Made by a program: the position numbers and the translations under genes
From: Lachnospiraceae bacterium UBA3638
Lineage (GTDB): Bacteria > Bacillota > Clostridia > Lachnospirales > Lachnospiraceae
Direction of reading: 5' to 3'
Assembly: GCA_002373595.1 (NCBI GenBank)
Contig: DFKT01000014.1
Location: 1 to 15,748 of the forward strand
DNA: 15,748 nucleotides
Part shown: in pieces, positions 6,672 to 13,643 of the stretch
Numbering within the stretch: the first letter of the stretch is position 1
How the letters are laid out: each line of letters opens with the position of its first letter
Notes under the pieces: generated by a model
The model's database searches: none
What the model was told of the DNA's origin: nothing
The model's input: only the letters and a program-made list of their open reading frames with translations

Positions 6672-7661
6672 TTATCCTTTCTCTCTTATCGTGGAGAGTA
6701 AAAGCTCCATCGTGAGTTCAAAATTAACATTCGCATCCAGTCTCATCTTGGCTTTCTGGATAGCGTTCAATACATCCTGTATTCCTTCATAGCTGCTGCG
6801 TCCCGCAACCTTTCTGATGACCGGGAGTTCATCGCGATAGATGAGTATGTCGGTCTCTCCCGTAGCCTTGAAAAGAAGTACATCGCGATACCATACGGAG
6901 AGAATGTCCAGATACTCCTTTGGATCCACCTTGTACTCTGACATGCTCCTGATGAGTTCTATCTGCTCACCGAGCGAAATATCCTTAAGCGTGCGAAGAA
7001 GTGAGAGTGCCGAATTCTGCACTGCGGAGAAATCATCGCTTCCCGCCATCTCACGCGCCTTGCCGATATTCCCCTGTGCATATGCGATACATACATCCGC
7101 ACGGTAATCGGGTATCTCCACTTCGTTCATGAGATACTTCTTCATCAGATCCGCGGGAACGGGCTTCATCTCCAGCTCAACACAACGACTCCTTACCGTC
7201 GGAAGGAGGCTTTCAACATTCGATGTGAGCAGAATGATCACTGCATATGCAGGCGGCTCCTCGAGTGTCTTTAAGAGTGCGTTCTGCGCCTGCGGTGTGA
7301 GTTTCTCCGCTTCACAGATGATATATACCTTATATGGTGCGCTGTAAGGTTTGATCGATATGTTATCGGTCACCTTCTCTCTGATCTCTTCCACACCTAC
7401 CGAAGGATGATCACGCATTACAAAGATGATATCGGGGTGATTTCTCGTCTCAGCCTTTTTGCATGCGGGACATTCTCCGCAGGGATCATCGCCGCCCTTT
7501 TCGCAGACGAGCGCCTGTGAGAATACCTTGGCGACGAACTCTTTTCCCGAGCCCTTCTCTCCGCTGATGATATATGCATGTCCTACATGGCCGCTCTTAA
7601 GCGCACCCTGCAAGTGTTCTTTTATATGCTGTTGTCCGATAATGTCTGTAAACCTTGGCAT
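6672..7661 (-). CDS. holB: DNA polymerase III delta' subunit
   Basis: This 329-residue AAA+ protein is the delta' subunit of the clamp loader. It opens with MPRFTDIIGQQHIKEHL, then a Walker A-like GEKGSGKEF (34-42). Zinc-binding cysteines are C53, C61, C64 and C67 (the last three in CGECPAC). Next come VYIICEAEKLTPQAQNALLKTLEEPP (around 112-137) and the SRC motif at 158-160 that supplies the arginine finger. The C-terminal collar domain follows. I set the start at the internal ATG because GGAGG lies five bases upstream and the family begins close to this residue. The open frame runs 17 codons further but would overlap yaaR without a good site. The 13-base spacing from yaaR and the order yaaR-holB-ricT are as in B. 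subtilis. Confidence 0.95.
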   Translation of the reverse strand: MPRFTDIIGQQHIKEHLQGALKSGHVGHAYIISGEKGSGKEFVAKVFSQALVCEKGGDDPCGECPACKKAETRNHPDIIFVMRDHPSVGVEEIREKVTDNISIKPYSAPYKVYIICEAEKLTPQAQNALLKTLEEPPAYAVIILLTSNVESLLPTVRSRCVELEMKPVPADLMKKYLMNEVEIPDYRADVCIAYAQGNIGKAREMAGSDDFSAVQNSALSLLRTLKDISLGEQIELIRSMSEYKVDPKEYLDILSVWYRDVLLFKATGETDILIYRDELPVIRKVAGRSSYEGIQDVLNAIQKAKMRLDANVNFELTMELLLSTIREKG

Positions 7662-7666
7662 AGCGG

Positions 7667-7671
7667 CCTCC
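7667..7671 (-). promoter_or_regulatory. Ribosome binding site that sets the holB start
   Basis: Minus-strand GGAGG, five bases before the ATG at 7661. The upstream in-frame ATG at 7712 lies inside yaaR, so this site argues for the shorter protein. Confidence 0.75.
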
Positions 7672-7674
7672 GAT

Positions 7675-8115
7675 TCAGGTAAATATATCGAGTAGCAATC
7701 CTTTGATCTCACCGATCCTGTTCAGGATCTCGAGATTGTCCTTTTCGTCTTTTACAAGTTCTCTCGCCAACGCATCGAGATTCTCATCGACCATACGGAT
7801 TATCCCGTATACTCTGTGCCGTCCCTTCCTGTCGAGGAAGTTCTCTCTGGAAAACTCATGTGAGTGGGTGACGACTTCGTTCAGGAATTCCTTTACCAGG
7901 CTCCTGTAATGCCGCATATCCTTGACATCACGCTTCTTGTAGAGCTTATCTCCCTCTGAGCTGATCTGCTCCATGAGAGCGCTGAGTCTGCTCTGAAGCT
8001 CCGACTCGCCGATATTGCTGGCAAGCATGAACTTAAATGTTCCGTCGGCTTCGCGGACCTGCTGTGGTGCTTCTGAACTTGTCACCGGCGCAGCGGCATT
8101 TACTTTTATGTCCAT
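7675..8115 (-). CDS. yaaR: YaaR family protein (DUF327)
   Basis: This roughly 146-residue helical protein is of unknown biochemical function. The first 25 residues are Ala/Pro/Glu-rich and probably flexible. The rest is predicted helical, with [18 protein letters not shown], [16 protein letters not shown] and [21 protein letters not shown] segments that match the YaaR/DUF327 family. B. subtilis YaaR has the same length and the same downstream neighbour, holB. I prefer the ATG at 8115 because AAGGA lies six bases upstream. The ATG at 8121 would place that site against the start codon. Either start overlaps the end of the kinase gene. The family is confined largely to Bacillota and its role is not established; the link to holB and ricT is by position only. 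Confidence 0.88.
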   Translation of the reverse strand: MDIKVNAAAPVTSSEAPQQVREADGTFKFMLASNIGESELQSRLSALMEQISSEGDKLYKKRDVKDMRHYRSLVKEFLNEVVTHSHEFSRENFLDRKGRHRVYGIIRMVDENLDALARELVKDEKDNLEILNRIGEIKGLLLDIFT

Positions 8116-8696
8116 CCGCATTCCTTCCCGATAAACTCAGTCACTTCGGCAATGCAGCTTTCCAGATCTTCGTTTTGGAAGAGGTTCTTAATGCCTGCTT
8201 CCGCGATTTTTTCATCCGAGAAATCCTCGCTGTCCGCAAGGAATCTCCTGCACATCTCTTCGTACTTGGGATGTTCCTGCTTCCTCTCTCGCTTAAGAGC
8301 TCGCGCGAGTCTGTCGCCGTCATCGACTACTATCATCACAGGGATGACATTCTCCTCGCCGTAATAGTCTCTCAGTTTTGCGTATGCAGGGATCGTTCCC
8401 GCTGCAGCGAGATAATTGTCCTTCCCTTTGATGTCGATATCGTCGACCGTAAAATATGTCCAAGGCCCGTGGATCGTATTGTATACTCTCGATTCGATGA
8501 CGCGTCCCTTTGCCTGCAGGTCCTCAAATCCTTCCTGTGTGACAAAGTGGTACTCCTTGCCATCCGTCTCTCCGAATCTGATCGGTCTCGTCGTATACGT
8601 GACGAAGGGTTTCAGATCCGTTCTCTCGAGTAGTTTTCTGTATATCGTGTCTTTGCCGGTCGAGCTCTTGCCGAGGAGGCATATAAGCTTACCCAT
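8106..8696 (-). CDS. Guanylate-kinase-like P-loop nucleotide kinase
   Basis: This 196-residue protein belongs to the guanylate kinase fold, whose members transfer phosphate from ATP to GMP. The P-loop is GKSSTGKDT (residues 9-17); canonical enzymes read GPSGAGKS/GT, so an Asp follows the lysine here. The nucleotide-binding segment [19 protein letters not shown] is well conserved, including both arginines and the Tyr. The lid region has [12 protein letters not shown] in place of the usual EHAEVHGNYYGT. These changes suggest a diverged paralogue rather than the essential housekeeping Gmk. It lies between the decarboxylase and yaaR, exactly where B. subtilis has thymidylate kinase (tmk). AGGAGG lies four bases before the ATG, eight bases after the decarboxylase stop. 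GMP as substrate is plausible but not shown. Confidence 0.82.
   Translation of the reverse strand: MGKLICLLGKSSTGKDTIYRKLLERTDLKPFVTYTTRPIRFGETDGKEYHFVTQEGFEDLQAKGRVIESRVYNTIHGPWTYFTVDDIDIKGKDNYLAAAGTIPAYAKLRDYYGEENVIPVMIVVDDGDRLARALKRERKQEHPKYEEMCRRFLADSEDFSDEKIAEAGIKNLFQNEDLESCIAEVTEFIGKECGWT
8122..8126 (-). promoter_or_regulatory. Ribosome binding site that favours the second ATG of yaaR
   Basis: Minus-strand AAGGA, six bases before the ATG at 8115 and directly touching the ATG at 8121. It lies inside the last codons of the upstream kinase gene, so the start is within an overlap. Confidence 0.55.
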
Positions 8697-8704
8697 ATGA
8701 CCTC

Positions 8705-10222
8705 CTAAAGCCTGATCGCGTTTATCAGAAGTGTGTTTTCATCATCGGGAGATCTGTGCACTCCCTGTGGCAGTATCCCTGCCGCATCGCAGCTTCGTAT
8801 ATACTCTGCCGCCTGCTCATCTATCATCTCTCCGGGCAGGACTATCGCATTGCCCGGCGGATATATACCTATCATCTCGGAAGCGACCTGTGTGCTATCG
8901 TCATGCTGCGCTCCGCCTGATCTCTGTGAGCTGCCTGTGTCCGATATCTCTCCTCCCAGCACCTCGCACGCACTCTCCGCATCCATGGCCTCGCGTATGC
9001 TGCATGCTCTGCGTGGAATCTCGGGAAGGTTTCTCGGGATCATTGTCCCTCTGCCGGTTTTGTATTTACTCCGGAACTTGTCATAATCACGGTCTATCGT
9101 TTTTATCGCATCGGTCAGATGGTCGAATCCATAATCTGTATCGCATATAGTCATCATCGCGAGTACATACCCCGGTGTCGCCATCTCGGTCTCTGCTTTG
9201 AACTCTTCCCGAAGGAACTGCGCTATCCCGGTTCCCGTGAGCGGATCTTCGCTTTTGTCATATATGATGACTTTCCCGGGATCCCTGCTGCCATCGCCCG
9301 GTCCCAATACTGCTATATGCTCAAGTCCTTCCGTTTCCCGGTAGAAACTCTTCAGTCTCTTGTCATATCCGGCAAACAGCTCTTCCCACTGCTCTTCCAT
9401 CACATCAAAACAATTATCGATAGCCGACATGAGAAGATACGATGGGCTGGATGACTGGTACATCCTGAGGAACCTTTTTAATCTGTCCCTGTTTACAATA
9501 TCGCCTTCAATACATATGACCGCCGTCTGCGTCGGAGCGGGCAAAGTCTTGTGAAGGCTCCTTATACTGATATCAGCTCCGAGCTGCGTTGCGCTCTTTA
9601 TCTTCGCTCCGGGCCATCCGAAATGCGCTCCGTGAGCTTCATCCACGATGAGGGGGATTCCCCTTCTGTGGCAGATATCAGCGATACTTTTTATATCCGC
9701 AATGTATCCCTCATATGTGGGGGATGTGATAAATACAGCTTTCGGATCTTTTCCTTCGGCATCCGCGCATCTCAGAGCTTCCGATACTTCGGCTGCGCTT
9801 ATCGCTTCCGTCAGTCCCGCAGGTCCTCCTGCCACCGGATTCCTCCGCCCCCATACCGGATCCGCATCCTGTACATACAGCGCATTTATCGCGGATCTGT
9901 GCGCACCTCTGTCCACAATAACAGAGCCTCCGCACCTTATGCAGGCGCTTATCGCAGCCATTACACCGGCGCTGCTGCCTCCCACAAGGAAATGCGCTTC
10001 CGATACGCCCATGAGTCTCGCGGCTCTTTCCTGCGCATCAGCTATGATCCCTTCGTCCGAATACAGATCTCCTGTACCCTCAACCTCTGTAAGATCAAGC
10101 ATCGCAAGGGTTTCCGGAAAGCTTCCGAACCCTCTTCCCTTATGGCCGGGCATGTGATACGGATACAGACCCTGAGCCTTGTAATCACTCAGTGCCTGCA
10201 TGAGTTCCGGCTTTTGGGACAT
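8705..10222 (-). CDS. Orn/Lys/Arg decarboxylase family PLP enzyme (YaaO-like)
   Basis: This 505-residue fold-type I PLP enzyme has YHMPGHKGRG (22-31), GSSAGVMAAI (82-91), DEAHGAHFGWPG (194-205) and SLHKTLPAPTQTA (222-234). K225 is the Schiff-base lysine. The C-terminal decarboxylase domain has YPPGNAIVLPGE (454-465). B. subtilis YaaO is the positional counterpart, upstream of tmk, yaaR and holB. Substrates in the family are arginine, lysine or ornithine; the sequence alone does not tell which. Polyamine synthesis is an inference. A Gly/Ser/Gln/Asp-rich insert of about 27 residues (420-446) interrupts the C-terminal domain. I prefer the ATG at 10222, preceded by GGGG four bases upstream. An in-frame ATG at 10237 is the alternative, with almost no spacing to its AAGG. 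Confidence 0.88.
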   Translation of the reverse strand: MSQKPELMQALSDYKAQGLYPYHMPGHKGRGFGSFPETLAMLDLTEVEGTGDLYSDEGIIADAQERAARLMGVSEAHFLVGGSSAGVMAAISACIRCGGSVIVDRGAHRSAINALYVQDADPVWGRRNPVAGGPAGLTEAISAAEVSEALRCADAEGKDPKAVFITSPTYEGYIADIKSIADICHRRGIPLIVDEAHGAHFGWPGAKIKSATQLGADISIRSLHKTLPAPTQTAVICIEGDIVNRDRLKRFLRMYQSSSPSYLLMSAIDNCFDVMEEQWEELFAGYDKRLKSFYRETEGLEHIAVLGPGDGSRDPGKVIIYDKSEDPLTGTGIAQFLREEFKAETEMATPGYVLAMMTICDTDYGFDHLTDAIKTIDRDYDKFRSKYKTGRGTMIPRNLPEIPRRACSIREAMDAESACEVLGGEISDTGSSQRSGGAQHDDSTQVASEMIGIYPPGNAIVLPGEMIDEQAAEYIRSCDAAGILPQGVHRSPDDENTLLINAIRL

Positions 10223-10242
10223 TTTACCCCAAAGCATACCTT

Positions 10243-10272
10243 ATTTTACCAAAAAATGCGGGAAATATCCAA
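10243..10272 (-). promoter_or_regulatory. Candidate sigma-A-type promoter upstream of the decarboxylase
   Basis: The 43-base gap after the L,D-transpeptidase stop is AT-rich. On the minus strand it carries TAAAAT (10248-10243) preceded by TG-N, an extended -10 element. TTGGAT lies 18 bases upstream as a weak -35. Initiation would fall near 10236, which would make the ATG at 10222 the usable start. No experimental support; the match could be chance. Confidence 0.3.
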
Positions 10273-10280
10273 TTATTCGA

Positions 10281-11909
10281 CTAATTATCGTCAGTTTCCT
10301 GACCTCCGCCCTGGATAGCCGCCTCGGGATCATACCCCTGCGATATCTGCTCGGGGGTGAGGGCCGGCAAAGGAGTCAGATAGTAGACAAATACAGGCAT
10401 TCCGACCTTTGCGCGGTCGTAAAGCTGTGCCACAAAAGCGGGCGGAAGATTTATACATCCGTGCGAGCCTGCCAGGAGGTAGATGTCCCCTCCAAACTCG
10501 GTTCTCCACCATGCATCATGGATTCCTATCTCTTTCGCGGGATATATTCCCATCCAGTAGTCAACGGGAGTCTCGAAATCAGAGCCTCTGAGCACTACCT
10601 TCGTAACCTTGTTTGCTATTGAGAAAAGTCCGTCCGGAGTCGCCCTTCCCGTGCTGACATTGCCGGATACGAGGTCGGATTCGAGCGTGATCACTCCGTC
10701 TTCAAAAAGATATATATGCTGATTGGTAAGGTCTGCCTCGATGTATGTGTTACCGATATCATCCTCACCGTCGTTAAATGCTTCCTTCTCATATACCGGT
10801 GTATGGAGTCCGGTTTCCCCCGACTTTATCTGTGCAATGAGCTGGGCTGCGGTAGCTTCCACATCCGTCTTCCATCCGTAGGTCAGGCTGTTAATGGTTA
10901 TGGGATATCCAAGCGCGGTAACGAATTTATGAGGCCTGCCGAAAGTATCATATGTCCACGCGGTATTCTTTACAAATTCCTTTACTGCTTCCTCATCAAG
11001 CTCTGCGTCGGCTGCGCCTTCGGGATCCACCCATTCGGTTATGAGAGGCTGATCTATCACGATCTCCTGTCCGTCCCATTTGTATGTCATATTGGTGGAC
11101 ATCATCTTGTTGAGCCTGTCGGCTTTCTTGGTCAGCTCATTCTGAACAGCCGCGAAATCCTTGCCCTCATACAGCCCGAAATCCTCAATATTGATCTCTA
11201 CCGGCGCATTTCCAAGCAGCCCGTCAGCGGTGAGAGCATCCTTGAGCTTACCCGTATTTATGAGATTTCCCTTCTCACCCTCAACCACTTCGAATACGCA
11301 GGACTCAGACTCCCTTATCACAGGAGCCTTGGGATTCTCCATATTGGATGGATCAAAGACATCCCACGAAAGTATCACGGAAGCAAGTGCCGCCGGATCG
11401 TACACCGATCTCGGTTCACATTTTAATTCCTTATGCTTCGCAGTGATCACTTCGATCGGCCATGCCCAGATATTCTGTCTGTCGAGTATCTGCATGAGCG
11501 TGATACCGGTATCTATATACCTGAAGGATATATCATCTCCGTCGACCTCACCGAGTTTTGCACTCTCTCCCGTCTTGTCGCGGCCATATACGATAAGTTT
11601 ATAATTCGGCCCCGCGAAATTGATCTCCTTTGATGCCGTTTCGAGACTCATTCCGCTCACATCCTTGCCGTTTACGAATGTCCCGGGGAAAAACTTTTTG
11701 GAATATGACAAAGCCCCGGCGATATATATCACGCCGAGGATGATGATGACTGCTGCCACGATGATGCCTGCTGCCGTGTGTTTCCCGATCTTTCCCGTTT
11801 CTTTCGATCCCCCGGGTTCCTTGGTTTCTTCGGCAGTTTCCTTTTCCTTCGCTTCAGTTTTCTCTGTATTCTCTTTTAGAGTCTCTTTCTCTTCTTTATC
11901 TTCAGCCAT
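10281..11909 (-). CDS. Membrane-anchored L,D-transpeptidase (YkuD domain)
   Basis: This 542-residue enzyme makes 3-3 cross-links in peptidoglycan or attaches proteins to it. Residues 1-45 are very charged (Lys/Glu/Thr) and should be cytoplasmic. One membrane helix spans about 46-67 (AAGIIVAAVIIILGVIYIAG), leaving the rest outside. The middle (about 75-380) resembles the putative peptidoglycan-binding domains that precede YkuD in clostridial proteins. The catalytic domain is at about 387-510, with H464 (IGIHDAWW) and SHGCIN (482-487), where C485 is the nucleophile. A short Pro/Gly/Asp-rich tail follows. The start overlaps the sufU stop by eight bases (ATGGCTGA), with no strong ribosome binding site, so translation is probably coupled. 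The cell-wall function is unrelated to its Fe-S assembly neighbours, and its place in this operon may be chance. Confidence 0.93.
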   Translation of the reverse strand: MAEDKEEKETLKENTEKTEAKEKETAEETKEPGGSKETGKIGKHTAAGIIVAAVIIILGVIYIAGALSYSKKFFPGTFVNGKDVSGMSLETASKEINFAGPNYKLIVYGRDKTGESAKLGEVDGDDISFRYIDTGITLMQILDRQNIWAWPIEVITAKHKELKCEPRSVYDPAALASVILSWDVFDPSNMENPKAPVIRESESCVFEVVEGEKGNLINTGKLKDALTADGLLGNAPVEINIEDFGLYEGKDFAAVQNELTKKADRLNKMMSTNMTYKWDGQEIVIDQPLITEWVDPEGAADAELDEEAVKEFVKNTAWTYDTFGRPHKFVTALGYPITINSLTYGWKTDVEATAAQLIAQIKSGETGLHTPVYEKEAFNDGEDDIGNTYIEADLTNQHIYLFEDGVITLESDLVSGNVSTGRATPDGLFSIANKVTKVVLRGSDFETPVDYWMGIYPAKEIGIHDAWWRTEFGGDIYLLAGSHGCINLPPAFVAQLYDRAKVGMPVFVYYLTPLPALTPEQISQGYDPEAAIQGGGQETDDN

Positions 11910-12345
11910 TATCTTCTATCGCTTTATCAAGCATATCTTCAAGTGTGTGCCATCCCAGCACCGCACATTTTACTCTCGCGGGCATATGGGATATATCCTC
12001 AAGAGCTCCCGCTTCCTCGAGTTCCTCTATCTCCTCGGGAGTGGCCTCGCCCTTTATCATACGGAAAAAGAGATGTGCGTAATGCCTTGCTTCCTCCGTG
12101 GTCCTGCCTATTATCATCTCGAGCATGATGTCTACGGATGCCTGCGATATCGCACATCCGTCACCCGAGAATGCACCGTCCTTGATGATACCGTCCTCTA
12201 TCTTAAGCTGCAGTGTGATCTCATCTCCGCAGGAGGGATTCACTCCATCACATGCACAGGTCGCACCTTCGAGATCATGCTTATGCATCGGATGCATATT
12301 GTGATCGGTCAGTACCTCATTATAAAAAGATCCGTTCTCTGCCAT
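11902..12345 (-). CDS. sufU: Fe-S cluster assembly sulfur acceptor/scaffold SufU
   Basis: This 147-residue protein accepts persulfide sulfur from SufS and passes it to the SufB-SufD scaffold. The zinc-site residues of the family are present: C39 and D41 (NPSCGDEI), C64 (GDGCAISQAS) and C127 (RVKCAVLGW). Two further cysteines in TCACDG (C30, C32) lie just before the site. The insert between the second and third cysteines, absent in IscU, marks it as SufU type. I chose the ATG at 12345 because AGGAG lies five bases upstream. The frame is open eleven codons further, into the gap after sufS. It follows sufS by 37 bases and overlaps the transpeptidase gene by eight. Confidence 0.95.
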   Translation of the reverse strand: MAENGSFYNEVLTDHNMHPMHKHDLEGATCACDGVNPSCGDEITLQLKIEDGIIKDGAFSGDGCAISQASVDIMLEMIIGRTTEEARHYAHLFFRMIKGEATPEEIEELEEAGALEDISHMPARVKCAVLGWHTLEDMLDKAIEDNG

Positions 12346-12350
12346 TTTAT

Positions 12351-12355
12351 CTCCT
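12351..12355 (-). promoter_or_regulatory. Ribosome binding site that sets the sufU start
   Basis: Minus-strand AGGAG, five bases before the ATG at 12345. The upstream in-frame ATG at 12378 has no such site, so the shorter SufU is preferred. Confidence 0.75.
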
Positions 12356-12358
12356 ATA

Positions 12359-12373
12359 CCGAATCGGATCCGG
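12359..12373 (-). other. Small hairpin between sufS and sufU
   Basis: The minus strand reads CCGGATCCGATTCGG. This folds as a six-pair stem with one G-U pair and a three-base CCG loop, ending three bases before the sufU ribosome binding site. Its U-tract lies upstream rather than downstream, so it is not a terminator. It could affect mRNA stability or sufU translation, or mean nothing. Confidence 0.35.
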
Positions 12374-12382
12374 CCCAAAAAT

Positions 12383-13609
12383 CTACTTGTAGCCCATCAG
12401 GCCTCTTACTTTCGAAAGCGAATCAATAAATCTGTCCACTTCCTCTTTCGTATTGTAAAAAGCAAAGCTCGCTCTCGATGTCGATTTAAGTCCCAGATGA
12501 TCCATGAGCGGCTGCGCACAGTGATGACCCGCGCGTATGCATACACCTTCATTTCCAAGTATATCCGCAACATCATGAGGATGAACATCATCCACAGTAA
12601 ATGTCACGATGCCCAGATGATCCTCGGGATCCTTTGAGCCTACGATCTGCACTCCGGGGATATCCTTTATCAGCCGCATCGCATACTTGGTGAGTTCATG
12701 CTCTCTGGCTCCGATATCATTGATACCGATGCTCTCTATGAAGTCTATCGCCGCACCAAGTGATACAGCGCCTCCTGCATTAACGGTTCCGGCTTCAAAC
12801 TTATGCGGAACCTGCGCATATCTTACCTTGTCCCAGTGCACGGTCTCTATCATCTCGCCGCCGCGAAGGAAAGGATCCATATCGTCTAAGATTTTCTTCT
12901 TTCCGTAAAGGGCTCCTATTCCCATTGCCGAGTACATCTTATGTCCGGAGAAAACAAGGAAGTCTGCGTCCATATCCTGCACATCGGTCCCCATATGCGG
13001 AACACTCTGTGCTCCGTCTGCAACCATTACCGCACCGACCTCATGAGCTTTCTTTGCTATTCGCTTTATGTCATTCTTCCTGCCAAGCACATTGGAAAGC
13101 GCAGTCACTGCTACGATCTTAGTTTTGTCTCCGATCTTTCGGTCTAATTCTTCGTCTGTGATATTCCCCTCAGGATCACACTCTATCTTAACTAAAATCG
13201 CTCCCGTCCTCTCGCATACCATCTTCCAGGGAAGGAAGTTGCTGTGGTGCTCCATGACTGATACCGCGATCTCATCGCCCTCATGGATCTTTCCCAGTCC
13301 ATAACTGAATGCGATCAGGTTAAGGCTCTCTGTCGCATTCCTTGTAAATACTATCTCGGAAGGATCTGCGGCGTTAATAAATCTCGCCACCTTTGCTCTC
13401 GCATTTTCAAATTCTTCCGTGGCGCGTGTGCTGAGTTCATACACTCCGCGAAGGGGATTTGCATTACTCTCCTCATAATACTTACGCTCCGCATCAAGCA
13501 CGCAGAGCGGCTTCTGTGTGGTAGCTGCATTATCGAGATATGCGATATCTTTTCCGCTTATGAGCGGAAACTGTGATCTTATTCTGTTTATATCCGATTC
13601 GTTTATCAT
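12383..13609 (-). CDS. sufS: Cysteine desulfurase SufS
   Basis: This 408-residue PLP enzyme of the group II cysteine desulfurases takes sulfur from L-cysteine and hands it to SufU. Landmarks are YLDNAATTQKP (24-34), FTRNATESLNL (88-98), MEHHSNFLPW (119-128) and ADGAQSVPHM (197-206). The PLP lysine K224 lies in FSGHKMYS. The active-site loop RAGHHCAQPLM contains the persulfide cysteine C364. The length matches B. subtilis SufS (406). I took the ATG at 13609: the frame continues upstream with ATGs at 13672 and 13684, but these lie inside sufD and the N-terminus would exceed the family. The 34-base gap after sufD has only a weak AGAGAG-like ribosome binding site. Confidence 0.96.
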   Translation of the reverse strand: MINESDINRIRSQFPLISGKDIAYLDNAATTQKPLCVLDAERKYYEESNANPLRGVYELSTRATEEFENARAKVARFINAADPSEIVFTRNATESLNLIAFSYGLGKIHEGDEIAVSVMEHHSNFLPWKMVCERTGAILVKIECDPEGNITDEELDRKIGDKTKIVAVTALSNVLGRKNDIKRIAKKAHEVGAVMVADGAQSVPHMGTDVQDMDADFLVFSGHKMYSAMGIGALYGKKKILDDMDPFLRGGEMIETVHWDKVRYAQVPHKFEAGTVNAGGAVSLGAAIDFIESIGINDIGAREHELTKYAMRLIKDIPGVQIVGSKDPEDHLGIVTFTVDDVHPHDVADILGNEGVCIRAGHHCAQPLMDHLGLKSTSRASFAFYNTKEEVDRFIDSLSKVRGLMGYK

Positions 13610-13643
13610 CTGTGATTTCTCTCTGTATGTGACACAGGTGCGA

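Noticed and set aside
9551..10318. Plus-strand open frame of 255 codons.
   Set aside because: It is antisense to the PLP decarboxylase, which has conserved catalytic motifs in the other strand; the plus-strand reading is a Ser/Arg/Tyr-rich shadow.
11620..12429. Plus-strand open frame of 269 codons with hydrophobic segments.
   Set aside because: It is antisense to the transpeptidase N-terminus and sufU. The hydrophobic and Ser/Phe-rich stretch is the complement of Lys/Glu codons.
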